A stretch of 64,000 nucleotides of DNA from Spirometra erinaceieuropaei (taxonomy: Eukaryota; Platyhelminthes; Cestoda; Diphyllobothriidea; Diphyllobothriidae). The notes under the pieces were generated by a model. The model saw only the letters and a program-made list of their open reading frames with translations, did no database searches and was not told the DNA's origin. Position 1 is the stretch's first letter; every line of letters starts with the position of its first letter. The translations under genes were made by a program, and so were the position numbers. Shown in pieces: positions 47,271 through 57,878 of the stretch. The DNA lies in the NCBI GenBank assembly GCA_902702965.1, contig CACRXP010000158.1:828144-892143 (forward strand), given 5' to 3'.

Positions 47271-48723
47271 TCATGAAGGACACTTGCATGACAGCAAAGG
47301 AATCAAGAACCAACCTGCCGATGCGCAAACGTTTCTCCACTGACCAACCTGCCGTCTCATGGCCCAATTCTCAGCTCTCGTTAAGTGCTGCAAAACGTCC
47401 CCGGAAGTTGTGGTTGCTCCATACCCTTCATGTCTGGCTGTTGTGTTGGCAAGCGTTGATTCGGTTTGCATTTTCCTATGTGATACGTCCAGTATCTTGG
47501 AGAATTGTTGACCGTAGAGCATGGCATCCCGTTTCGACGCCGTCATCTCTTTAGTTTCCTCGGCCTTTTTTACATTCTCGTCCACATTTTACCTCGTATC
47601 CTCAACTGTTTCTCCGACTACCCCCCCATCTTCCTCAACCAACACCCGCCCTGCTTCCACCTGCTCCTCACTCTCCGCCACCTCGCACTCTCTCTTCTTC
47701 TCCTCCTCCTCCTCCACTTTCTCGGCCTTCAATTGCTCCTCCTTGCTTTCCTCGCTGAGTCCGTCATTTCTCATCGTTTCAATTTCATCTTCGTCTTCTT
47801 CATATTCTCCTTCCTCAACATCCTCATTCTCAAAATACTCCTCTTCTTCTTCCTCCTCCTGCTCTTTTGAAACTTCTTCAATAGTATAGAGTTTGGGTGT
47901 ATATTTTCGTGTTTGTTTCACAGTGTGTTCTAGTTCAGGAGAAAAATACAATTCAAGGAGTGCAATTACAGCGTGGACGATTCAATGCTGACTGTAAGTG
48001 ATTGGCACACTTACTTCGTTTTGACTGCTGGGCGTCCATCTGTCCAGGTGAGCCAGAGTCAACCGTTCTCCCAGTATCTCTTGACATCTCCACTTCACAG
48101 CCGGCGGAGCCATCATGTCTGCTTGTCGTTTCAATGTCTTGGACGACTGGGCAAATTTCTGTCGGACCAACTTCGTACCTGAAATGATGAAATCGTTTCC
48201 AAACCGACTCAAGATTTCCCATACACTTCCTTCAAAAAAACGACCACTACCTCTTCCAAGACAGTAACATGGTTTTCCTACCTTTTGTTGTGGTCGTGTG
48301 TGGGACGATTCCATGTCGAAAGTCGGTCTTGTATTTGTTTGTACTTCTTAGAATCGGAAATGCATTTGTGTAACGTCAAGAAGACATCTTGTAGTAGCAA
48401 TAAACATATCAACGTAGAAATTAAAACCAACGATGAAACGAGGGAGAAATCAATGCCTACAATGAAAGAGGAACATGCAGTCTGATAAATGACTATTACT
48501 TCCACATATAGTTGCATGGACTGGATCTGCACATAGGAATATAATAGCTATTGATAGGCAAATTGCGTGTCAAACACGAAAAGCATAGAAGAGTAGAGTA
48601 CTTACCGAGTTGAAGGCAGGATATGAAATGCATAAGTGATTCGATTAATGGGTTGCATAAAAAACCGCAAACGCGAATCACGATGAAAGGCGCCACCAGC
48701 AGATGAGTAGAGAGCCCAGACAT
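47271..48723 (-). pseudogene. LYTIEEVS-family gene copy C (nonsense in exon 4)
   Basis: Exons are 48723-48606 (118 nt), 48456-48282 (175 nt), 48178-48015 (164 nt) and exon 4 from 47929, with good GT/AG sites and conserved phases. Exons 1-3 are open. Exon 2 gives the second hydrophobic helix (SSLVLISTLICLLLLQDVF) and exon 3 the acidic segment. Exon 4 has KLYTIEEVSKEQ and the Glu run, but a TAA ends it at 47589 in the EDTR(Q)NVDEN region where A, B and D read Gln. The rest of exon 4 remains open to about 47271. Exons 1-3 plus the truncated exon 4 would give about 265 aa, so a shortened product is possible. Confidence 0.7.
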
Positions 48724-50239
48724 TCACACTATTGTCCGCTTTGTTGAGTGTGTCGCATTTGAACTGCTGGCTGCGATCGATCGTGTCCAGGCCGAAGTTG
48801 AATGGCCAGCGTGGAAGTGTGGATTTCGTACCAATCTGCTCAAAGGCAGAAGCTCGGTTTCGAGGCCATCTTCTAGACCTAAGTTTGGCGTATGCCTACT
48901 GAGTCAGATTAATGTACATATGCCAGCAGCAACCTGTTGTGTTAATATATTTAAAATGAATTAATTGCCGTGGTCGCACGCCTTATCAGGGAAAGTACTT
49001 TTACGCGTATCAGCAGATGTGTTACGGTTACTGACTTAATCGATTCGAGATTCCAATAGGATGGGACTAAGTGCTTAATAACTCATGTCATCCTATAATA
49101 AAACCAGTGGGTGTAAATTGTGCATTCTCCATCGTTTATCTCCTGAATTCTTATTTATGTGTCAGCATATTTGGCAAAACTAAACCTCCTAAATTTTTAG
49201 CTAAATTGATTTTGGAAGTATACGTTTTGTGAATGCATGAAATATACATTTTCAGTCAATAATTATTAGAAATCGGTACCTTGAATTCGGTGGCAATGAT
49301 GCTCTACACGGTATTTGCATGTTCTAATTATCTTTTGGCAATTTTTGCAATTCCTAAGTGAAATATTCGCCGCATGAGTCACGTCCTAATTTCCTGATTC
49401 ACCTCTACCTTCCATTTCCAAGCGGCTTTTGAGAAAGATAGAGAGAGTGAGAGAGAGAGAGATGACTGCTAACATTTGAATGGAGAGACAGTCTGCCGTT
49501 TACACGCATATCCTGGCGATACCCACTGGGAAATCAATGTTGTTGGACGACATTTGCTTCTAGGGCACTATCCGCACAACATTGGAAGCAAGTGCTTGCT
49601 ACCCGAATCGAGTGACATATTTTAATTTGACAGATCATACTGGCAGTTAAAAGCTGGCGATGGGCGAGGAAAACCAAAAAGATCTCTCACAAATCCTGCT
49701 TCATTAGGGAGTCATTGTGACAGCGTCGAAAAGATTGGACGGAATGTACGAACGCCCTGACAAATTATGTGTGCTCTCAGCAGTTCAATAGGGCCGACAA
49801 ATGAAACCGTGTTGAACTACAAATTACCGTATGCTTCCTTCAACAGACCATCCATTGTCATCTAATACAGTACCAACGCTTGTCTGACCTAAAAATTATT
49901 TAAATAACCCTGTGAAATAATCCTGACACATTGCACAGCAATAGTGAGAAGGCAATTTCCAGTTGGCATGCCGAGAGAAGAGGAGGATGCGTTCACTGGG
50001 AGAGATTTACTGCAGGCGTGACGCCTACCCATCTTCAGAAACCAGAATGTTTGACCCTAATTCGGACGAGACAATCCATGTCGCGCAAGTTGTGCATGTT
50101 TTAGACTTTGACTTCGTTGAGATCCTGGACCGATTGGATGATTATACAGCAAGGTAGGCGTAAGAAGCCTGGGTTTTTGCCGACTGCTCTGTCGGCCGTC
50201 ACATTAATTTTCCCAGGAAACACACGGGAAAGCTAAGGG
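48724..50239. other. Upstream flank of copy C, no gene recognised
   Basis: Collinear with 2049-3520 of unit 1 and with the unit-2 flank. It contains a GA-rich microsatellite at about 49436-49463. Ends at the gap. Confidence 0.4.
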
Positions 50240-50318
50240 NNNNNNNNNNNNNNNNNNNNNNNNNNNNNNNNNNNNNNNNNNNNNNNNNNNNNNNNNNNNN
50301 NNNNNNNNNNNNNNNNNN
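50240..50318. other. Assembly gap (79 N)
   Basis: A run of N. The left flank matches about 3.5 kb of unit 1 and the right flank about 7.05 kb, so the flanks are not contiguous in the unit-1 order. The true gap length and content are unknown. Confidence 0.99.
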
Positions 50319-50893
50319 TTGCCTTAAACCAAACAACGCCTACCGCAAGCATCAGCGCTAGGCTCTACAACCAAGGTCAACCACTGTCGTCTCTCAGCGT
50401 CGCCTACTGAAAAATGAAACCCGCAGCCGATCGAGAACGCCATGACTGGTCGTGCATCGACAGAGATGTAGTACCGTCTGCAGGCCCTTTTCCTTATGAA
50501 TTTGCAAATTATGCCGATTTTTAAACGAAAGTAGAACTTTTCATGCTCTATGACTTCCACATGCCCCACCTAGCCCTTCCGTGCACATGGATGCCCCCCA
50601 ACCAGACAATGGCCCAATAAGTGTGTGAAAACAAGTTTTATTGTAAGATCAATAATCAGAATATATTACAATGTTGAGTGAGAAATTACAGGGGTAAGAG
50701 GGTTTACTTGGTTCTAGTTGGAAATGCATCAGCCCTCGACGTGCGACAATCCACAACATACAAACCGTCTCCACACATGACGAAGGCGTTGCAAAGTGGA
50801 CCTGCGTCTCCTATGGTCCAGCAGATTATTTGATTCTAAAATTGAGATTTGAAAATGCGATTGTGATGGAGAACAAAAAAAGACGAAGGCAGA
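50319..50893 (-). other. 3' flank and 3' UTR of copy D
   Basis: Conserved with the flanks of A, B and C. A minus-strand AATAAA at 50637-50642 lies about 250 nt beyond the copy D stop and could be its polyadenylation signal. Confidence 0.45.
50637..50642 (-). terminator. Candidate polyadenylation signal of copy D
   Basis: AATAAA on the minus strand, about 250 nt downstream of the stop codon. Only the hexamer is seen. Confidence 0.3.
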
Positions 50894-52329
50894 TCATAAA
50901 GGACACTTGTTTGACAGCAAAGGAATCATCGACCAACCTGCCGATGCGCAAGCGTTTTTCCACTGACCAACGTGCCGTTTCATTGCCCAATTCTCAGCCC
51001 TTGTTAGCTGCTGCAAAACGTCTCCAGAAGTTGAGGTCGCACCATACGCTTCATATTTGGCTGCTGTCTTGAGAAGCGTTCCTTCGGTTTTCATCTTCCT
51101 CTCTGATGAGTCCAGTACATCGGAGAACAGTTGACAGTAGAGCATCGCATCCTGCTTCGACTCCGTCATCTCATTCGCTTCCTCGTCCTTTTTTACCTTC
51201 TCGTCCACATTTTGCCTCGTATCCTCAACTGTTTCTCCGACTACTCCCTCTTCTTCCTCTACCACCACCCGCCCTACTTCCACCTGCTGCTTGCTCTCCG
51301 CCACCTCACGCTGTCTCTTCTCATTCTCGTCCTCCTTCGCCACTTCCTCCGCCTTCCGTTGCTCCTCCTTGGTTTCTCGACTGAGTCCGTCATTTGACAT
51401 CTTTTCAATTTCACCCTCATTTTCTACATATTCTTCGTCCTCAACATCCTTATTCGCAAAATACTCCTCCTCGTCTTTCTCCTCCTGCTCCTTTGAAACT
51501 TCCTCAATAGTATACAGTGTGGGTGTATATTTTCTTGTTTGTTTCACATTGTGTCCTAATTCAGAGGAAAACCATTATTCAAGGTGTGCGTGGAAGATTT
51601 AATGCTGACTGCAGGAGATAGGCACACTCACTGCGTTTTGACTGCAGGGCGTCGATCTGTCCATGTGACCCGAATTCAACCTCTCTCTCAGTATCTCTTG
51701 AAATCTTCACTTCACGGCCGACGGAACCATCATGTGTGCCTGTCGTTTCAATGTCTTCGACGACTGGACAATTTTCTGTCGGACCAACTTCGTAGCTGAA
51801 ATAAGAACATAATTTCCGAACAGACTCAATATTTCCCCAGCACTTCCTCCAAAAAACGTGCAATACCGCTAGCAAGCTATGAACAGTGTTTACTAACCTT
51901 CTTTTGTGGTCGTGCGTGTGAGGACTCCATGTCGAAAATCCGTCCTGTATTTCATTGTATTTCTTTGATACGCAAATATGATTGTATAATTTGACGAACA
52001 AATTTTGTATCAGCAATAAACAGATTAACGTTGAACGTAAAGCAAACAATGAATCAAGTGTGAAATCGATGCCTACAATGGAAGAGGTACATGCAGTCTG
52101 TTAAATGACTAATGTTTCGTCATGTAATGTATCTGCTCATAAGAATCTTAGATCTAAAGATTGGCAAATTGCATGTGGAACATGAAAAGCATAAAAGTGT
52201 AAAGTCCTTACCGCGTTTAAGGCCAGATATTAAATGTGTAATTGATTCGAATACTGGGTTGAATAAAACCACGCAAACGAGAACCACGATGAAAGGCGTC
52301 ATCAGCAGATGTGCAGAGAGGACAGACAT
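50894..52329 (-). CDS. LYTIEEVS-family gene copy D, open in all four predicted exons
   Basis: Predicted exons are 52329-52212 (118 nt), 52072-51898 (175), 51795-51632 (164) and 51555-50894 (662), joined by introns of 139, 102 and 76 nt. Donors are GTAAGG, GTTAGT and GTGAGT; acceptors end TTGTAG, TTTCAG and ATTAG. The join is 1119 nt, 372 aa, with no internal stop. Residues 1-40: Met shared by most minus-strand copies, hydrophobic core MTPFIVVLVCVVLF (signal peptide or anchor). Residues about 45-62: second hydrophobic helix (STLICLLLIQNLF). About 98-152: acidic, with NCPVVEDIE and DGSVGREV. From 153: VKQTRKYTPTLYTIEEVS, then a long Glu/Lys-rich probably helical stretch, the KLDSSERK-like region and a GQWKNACASAGWSM tail. 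Likely secreted or membrane-anchored. No known family is recognised and the function is unknown. Confidence 0.68.
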
Positions 52330-52644
52330 TCCCACTATTGTCCGCTGTGCTGAATGTGGCACGTTTGAATGGCCGGCTGCTATCGATCGTGTCCAGGCCG
52401 AAGTTGAATGGCTAGCGTGTGAATGCGGAATTCGTACAAATCTGCTTAAGGACAGATGCTCGGTTTCGAGGCCGTATTCTGAACCGAAGTTTGGCGTTTG
52501 CCTCCTGACTCCTGACTATAGGGAGACCCTAGTCACTGTGACCATTAGGGCCACTTCCGAAAAGGAAGGGAAGAAATGGGGCGCCATTTGGGAGGATGTT
52601 GTATTCTGTGCAGAACTATTGGCGAAAAGAGAATGGTAGAAGTT

Positions 52645-52660
52645 GCACCCCTAGGGGTGC
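52645..52660. other. 16-bp perfect palindrome
   Basis: GCACCCCTAGGGGTGC lies about 320 bp upstream of the ZBED frame. It could be a subterminal motif of the hAT element, but this is unproven. Confidence 0.4.
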
Positions 52661-52964
52661 GAGATAGTATTCATTTTTTGTTTAAAATAAATAAGTCTTC
52701 AAAAACTACCCGCACGACATTGCTGCGCGTGCAAAACAGATTTCCTGCGTCTCCGTCCATAGCAGATGTTTCCTCGCATATTCCTGACACCATTCGCATT
52801 TTGTAACGCCATATACGCTAATTAATCGTCTTACGCCAGTTAGCTCATCTCAGTCCCGTATCTAATAAATATTCAGCATGCTTGTGTTATACTGCCTACT
52901 AATTGTTGTTTTTCTTGACCCCTATTTTAGGTTATATTTCTTCAACTGTTATTAACACTTCATG

Positions 52965-53450
52965 ATATCAAGGAGAAGAAAATGGAATAACGATTATATG
53001 AAGTTTGATTTCACTTGCACTAAAACAGATGACGATGTGTAAAAATCCCAGTGCAAACATTGTGGCGCTGTCTGTTCAAAGGCAAATCTGAAGACGTCTA
53101 AACTGCAAGAACATTTTATCGACCGACTTGGTGGTCCAGATTTTGCAGGCCATGATGTTAAATGACTGGAATACAAGAGAGTCGTTCAAAAATTTAGGTT
53201 TTATACCAACTGAGAAATCACTGCTGATGACTTCATGCCACGTGGAGTCTAAAGTAGCTAAATGCAAGAAGACCCCATACAGTTGCGGAAAAGTGCGAAC
53301 AACCGCGTGCAACAGGAATTGCAACAATTTTTCTGACAAAAGAAGCCTCAAACAAGAGTGAGTTAGGGCTTTTATAAAATTCAAAGCCGAATAGGTTATT
53401 TCAGGTTAGAAATTTTGGATCAACTTGCCGCTGATATAAAGGCAGGTTCC
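52965..53450 (+). pseudogene. ZBED/hAT-type transposase N-terminal fragment
   Basis: Plus-strand frame from 52965 reads RRRKWNNDYMKFDF.., TAA, then SQCKHCGAVCSKANLKTSKL and QEHF. This matches a BED-type zinc finger (Cys-x2-Cys, then His; the last His is not clear). A TGA follows at about 53166. The next frame (to 53361) has NLGFIPTEKSLLMTSCHVES and KVAKCKKTPYSCGK, resembling the region after the BED finger in ZBED5-like hAT proteins. A later piece near 53415 reads EILDQLAADIKAGS. Several stops; the catalytic DDE region is missing. Confidence 0.55.
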
Positions 53451-54660
53451 CAAAAAAAGAATATCAAACAGCTAATGCCTTCTCTTTTTGCGTACGGTCG
53501 GATACAATTTCTCTGGAATACTATCCAATGAAAGTATGAAAGGGGATATAAATGGATAGCCAAAAAATACTTGCCTCGATAATGCGAACAGCATATACGG
53601 TACGCGGTTTTCCACATAGATGAACTTAAATAAAAAGTGAAATATTTCTTCTCATTGTTTTTCGTGGGGAACTGTTTTATGTTAGTCTGGCACTTGGAGA
53701 GAGGATGTCGACTGAACAAGCAGTCTACGGATTTGAGCATTTTTTGAAATCGAATCTACTGTCACACTTGCGTTCAGATTTCTCGATGCTGTCCAGCTGA
53801 CGTTTATTTAAGCAACCCTAAGTATTCCTATGCACTATTAGTAAGATGTCGTTATGCGCTGATTATATTTTTCAATAGAGATGTAATAGGATGTCACCCT
53901 ATAACGATATTGATTAAGAGCACAATTCCAAAATACTTGGTTGGTCAATTTTGCGTCTCGAACTGTCTCCATAGACACAATCTTTCTGATATCGGCATGC
54001 AGCTTATGCTTAGGTTTAATTCTTGCGTAAAACATATAAGCCAATCAGGAAAGTAAAAAGATATGTGTCCTATACATTCACTGAGGGAAATGTGCTGCAG
54101 TTTATGCAGGCAGGAAGAATAAGCGGGAAAAACACGTAAAAACTAGTTATTACATGCACCTCAGGATTTCCAGATGACGCTACATACTCTGAAACCCTGA
54201 ATGCAATTCAAGTCGACCCGCCTGAACCATTTTCAACACTGCGTCGAAGTGAGGGACTTCATCTAGGTTAGGTAGCTGTGATGAACTGCGTGAAATGTAA
54301 CTTTGATTTATGTACAAAAGCGGAGGCCGCGAACGCATGACTGTGTATTTCCAAAATAAATAGGTTAATTAATAGGGGTTATGGTAAATTTCAAATTACT
54401 CAATTTGAACCACCTGTGAAGAACTCGACGCTGAGTTTTTTATAGTTGGGTCAAAGTGACTTAAACAGACTAATTGCATGCGGGAAAAAGGAATATTTAA
54501 ATACATATATTTTTAGCCGCTTTTCACGAATTGTTTTAATTCAAGCTCTCGTAAAACGGAGCCTACTGCATAAAATATGCACGTCCAGTAACTCTGTTTA
54601 CAACATTTTGGGACGCATGCGAGCCCGCAGTAAAGCCTCACGTAAAAAATCTCACCTGGC
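53450..54660. other. AT-rich, nothing recognised
   Basis: ORFs at 53420-53740 and 53838-54044 on the minus strand and 54446-54694 on the plus strand are short and unmatched. It is not part of the array core. Confidence 0.45.
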
Positions 54661-56367
54661 AATCTGTTGTATTAGTATGTTTCAAATGAATTAATTACAG
54701 TGGTCTCACGCCTTACCAGTGAGCAATTTGTAAAGGGGAAAGTACTTAGTCGAGTATGAGCGAATGTGATACGGTTGCTGACTCGCTCAATTCCAGATTC
54801 CAATAGGGTGGGGCTAGGTGCTTAATAACTCATTTCATCCTATAATAAAGCCGGTGGGTGTGAACTGTGCATTATCCATCGTTTATCTCCTGAATATTTC
54901 TTCATTTGACGACATCTTTGGCATAAGTAAACCTCATAAATTTTTACCTAAATTGATTTTGGTCGGAAGCGTTTTGCGAATGAAGAAATATACATTTTCA
55001 GTCAATAATTAGTAGAAATCCGTACGTTGAATTCGGTGGCATGGATATTCTACAGGAAATTTGCATGTTCTAATTATCGTCTGGCAATTTTTGCAATTCG
55101 TAAATGATATATTCGCCGCATGAGTCATTTCCTAATTTCCTTATTCACCTCTACCTTCCATTAAAAAGGGGCTTTTGAGAAAGAGAGGCAGTGTGAGAGA
55201 TGACTGCTCACATTTGAATGGAGAGACAGTCTGTCGTTTAGACACAGAGCCTGGCGATATCCACTGGGAAATCAATGTCGTTGGATGACATTTGCTTCTA
55301 CGGGACTATCCACACAGCATTCAAGGAAGTGTATGCTAACCGAATCAAGTTACTTATCTTAGTATGGCCGATCATACAGGCAGTTAAACGTGACATATTT
55401 TAATGCGACAGATCGTACTAGCAGTTAAAAGCCGGCGATGAGCGAGGGAAAACAAAAATGTCTCTCACAAAGCTGGCTTCAGTCGGAAGTCAATGTGATT
55501 GTTTCGAGAAGATTGGACGAAAAATACGAACTCCCTGACAAATTCTGTATGCTCTCAGCAGTTCAATAAGGCCCACACATTAAGCCCTACGGAACTACAA
55601 ATTACTGTATGCTTCCTTCACCAGACCACCCATTACCGTCTAATACAGTGCCAACGCTCATCTGACCTAAAAATTATTAACATTACCCTGTGGACTAATC
55701 CGGACACATTGCACAGCATTAGCGAGAATGCGTTACTCGCCAGATTCGCCCGTGTGGCTTTTGGCCGTGCGAATGTTTGACCCAAATTCGGACGTGGTAA
55801 TCCATGCCGCGCAAATGGTGCACGTTTTAAACTTCGACGACGTTGAGATCCTGGACCGAGGGAATGATCAAACAGCAAGGTAGGTGAAGGAAGCCTGGGT
55901 GTCTGCCGACAACTCTGTCAGCCGCAACCTTATATTCGCCCCATCCTATTTAGTTCTACGAAAGTTCTTAACGAGGGACAGCAACGCCGCGGATTGTCTC
56001 CAAACTCAACGACGCCGGGAGTGATCCCGGTCACGGCGAAATCCGGGTCGAATGCAGCCACGAAGGCGGCTGTGGCGGACTAAACATCAAACACAGTGCG
56101 CCATACAATGAGAGCTGTGAGCATGACTTCCTACTCTCTGAGGATGGGTGGGCGAATTAACTCCTAGAATCATCAGGCCTCCAATAAACCTCCCTCGGTG
56201 CATGCCTCCTCTCCTCATGGCACTGCATTGCGTTTAACTAAACAGATTATGCAGGTTTCAGTTTCTGTCGCGACGATGCACAATCAACCTGAGTCAACTT
56301 ATGTGGGAAAATTATAAAAACGGCAAGAATTACCGCGACCCGATGTGGATTAAGGGCGCAGTGCACC
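54660..56367. other. Upstream flank of copy D, first part
   Basis: Matches 2270-3960 of unit 1. It includes a 93-codon plus-strand ORF (55499-55780) matching 3089-3376. No gene recognised. Confidence 0.4.
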
Positions 56368-56377
56368 GCGCGACAAA

Positions 56378-56612
56378 ATGAACCAAAATCAGATTACAAA
56401 ACTCTGTTTTGTAAATTTATGCCGTTTCATGTCATAAAACTTAATGATAAACATGTTCAACGGTTGGGTGTTTCACCACACCAAAAAATACTAGACGAAA
56501 AAAAATATATATTAAGAACGCGCGACATGCTGTCACTTTTCTTTGACAATTTCTTACCGCAATCAATTACGAAAGGCTTAGTGAGCATAAATTGTGGCTA
56601 ATTTTACAGAAA
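56378..56612 (+). repeat. Inverted repeat arm (fragment of repeat X end)
   Basis: Matches the reverse complement of 60000-60232 over about 235 bp, beginning GAACCAAAATCAGATTAC. It is a truncated end of repeat X inserted in the opposite direction. Confidence 0.75.
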
Positions 56613-56689
56613 AGAAAGCGAAAGAACGTATCGGCGAAGGAGAGGTGTTGGCATTCTTTTGGAAATTCATCCGTAGAACTGGGTCCAGG

Positions 56690-56840
56690 TCCTGACCGGG
56701 AATACCGTGACTTTATTGTTGATCTGACATCCGTCTCTAGATTCCTGACAAGGTGTCCGCATCTGCGTTTTCCTGTCCGTGAATACGATAAATGACACAG
56801 AGAAATAGGAACGTGAAGTCGAAAACATGACAATTACATG
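56690..56840 (-). pseudogene. Probable Ty3/Gypsy RNase H fragment
   Basis: Minus-strand reading contains FDFTFLFLCVIYRIHGQENA followed by DADTLSG and a stop. This resembles the end of the RNase H domain of Gypsy-type retrotransposons, typically FxxxYRPGxxNxxADALSR. Only this short stretch is seen, with a frame change upstream, and no LTR was found. Confidence 0.45.
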
Positions 56841-56873
56841 ACGCGAAAGTTCAGGCACGCTGTCTGTAGCATT

Positions 56874-57235
56874 TCAATGACGTTGGTTCCACCAATTTAG
56901 GACACCTTCAGGAGCTGAAGGATTTGGGCTTGTCCAACACGATTCTCCGTTTATCGTATTTGTTTTGTGGTAGCAGCTTGATTGTTTCGATCGCCAGATC
57001 CTGGAAAATAGAAGTAAAAAGGAATGTAACACCAAAAGATACCATAACCTCATTTGGATGGAGGCTTTGAGCTTTTCTAGGAATTGTGCTGACGAAGACA
57101 CCATGGTGTCTGACTCAGCGGTCAGGAACCTTAAACGCCGGAACAGCCACTTACGTTGGAGTACCTTTGAGCGACACGATGGGTCGGAAAGGAGCGCCGA
57201 CTTTGTGCACCTTTGGGAGGTCATAGAATCGGGCC
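56874..57235 (-). pseudogene. PLE RT fragment, decayed
   Basis: Minus-strand frames match PLE-1: KWLFRRLRFLTAESDT and VSSSAQFLEKLK, then after frame changes residues like SFLFTSIFQDLAIETI and QAQILQLLK. Both ends are cut. The upstream end is joined to a PLE endonuclease in the opposite orientation. Confidence 0.65.
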
Positions 57236-57249
57236 AGAGCCATAACTTC

Positions 57250-57657
57250 GGAAGGCATCTCAGAAAGACAGTAGCCGAACACGCTGCAGCGGTGCGGAGA
57301 AATGACGCTAGCTCTCAAGTTGCGGCTCATTCGACGAGGCCGAAATTTTCGCCAGAGGTGACAACCGCGTGAGCCGGGAGCGAATTGAATCGTGGTTAAC
57401 TGGCCCCCCAGTCAATTACCAATTGTAATGAACTTCCCCTTCCATACACTGTGCTGAAACTTGACCTCGGCGGAGTAATTAGCTACGCGGGGAGCGCAAA
57501 TGTGAACACTGTACCAACGCCAGGGTCGATGGGTCAGATGGTCGAACAATCATCACGCCAATATCTAACGCATGTGATGAAATCGCAGCAGTTAACGACG
57601 CGAATGTTGGCTGTCAAACAATTAGCACATCAATTGCTACGATCCCGGATGTAGGGC
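57250..57657 (+). pseudogene. PLE GIY-YIG endonuclease C-terminal fragment
   Basis: Plus strand. EHAAAVRRNDASSQVAAHS matches the PLE endonuclease region after the helix Arg. VSRERIESWLTGPP follows with the catalytic Glu, then after a one-base shift CNELPLPYTVLK and a frame open to 57654. It lies upstream of a hammerhead-like motif on the same strand (57756), as expected for a PLE 3' end. The N-terminal GIY part is missing. Confidence 0.65.
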
Positions 57658-57755
57658 GGAGCCGTCAATGTTCATAGGTATGCAGTAGCATGGCGACTGC
57701 ATCCTATAAATACTGCAGCCACTTGTGGGTGTATCACCCGTAACTGCTGTTGTCT

Positions 57756-57790
57756 CTGATGACGGATTCTTGCAGGAATCCGAAACGTCA
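57756..57790 (+). ncRNA. Hammerhead-ribozyme-like motif, best copy
   Basis: CTGATGA at 57756-57762, a perfect 7-bp stem CGGATTC/GAATCCG with a 6-nt loop, then GAAACGTC. The core order fits stem II of a hammerhead. GAAACGTC carries the self-complementary ACGT seen in ribozymes with a very short stem III. The hairpin GGGTG/CACCC just upstream (57727-57739) might form part of stem I, but the joining strands do not pair cleanly. Confidence 0.5.
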
Positions 57791-57878
57791 GGCTAAAAAT
57801 GCTCCAGTCGCAGCGATCGTGTCTCCTTCTTAAAGAATTCTTCCTGGGACTCGTCTCTTTGCTTCTATCGGCAGTGAT

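Larger units (their letters stand above)
46675..50239. repeat. Tandem segmental repeat, unit 3 (truncated by gap)
   Basis: Starts with the same sequence as positions 1 and 23580 and carries family copy C on the minus strand plus its upstream flank. It stops at the run of N at a point matching about 3.5 kb into unit 1. It resembles unit 2 more than unit 1 in sharing the approximately 90-bp segment near 49945-50040. Confidence 0.88.
52510..54660. mobile_element. Insertion in unit 4 carrying ZBED/hAT sequence
   Basis: Unit 1 runs without a break from 2227 to about 2270 where unit 4 has about 2.15 kb of extra sequence. It includes a 16-bp perfect palindrome (52645-52660), the hAT-like frame at 52965-53450 and otherwise unrecognised AT-rich DNA. 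Terminal inverted repeats and an 8-bp target duplication were not found, so it may be several insertions. Confidence 0.55.

Noticed and set aside
52112..52639. 175-codon plus-strand ORF
   Set aside because: Antisense to exon 1 of copy D and its upstream flank. No motif, and it runs into the insertion.
57727..57762. Complete hammerhead stem I using GGGTG/CACCC
   Set aside because: The hairpin is clear, but the strands joining it to CTGATGA do not pair continuously, so a full ribozyme fold is not claimed.
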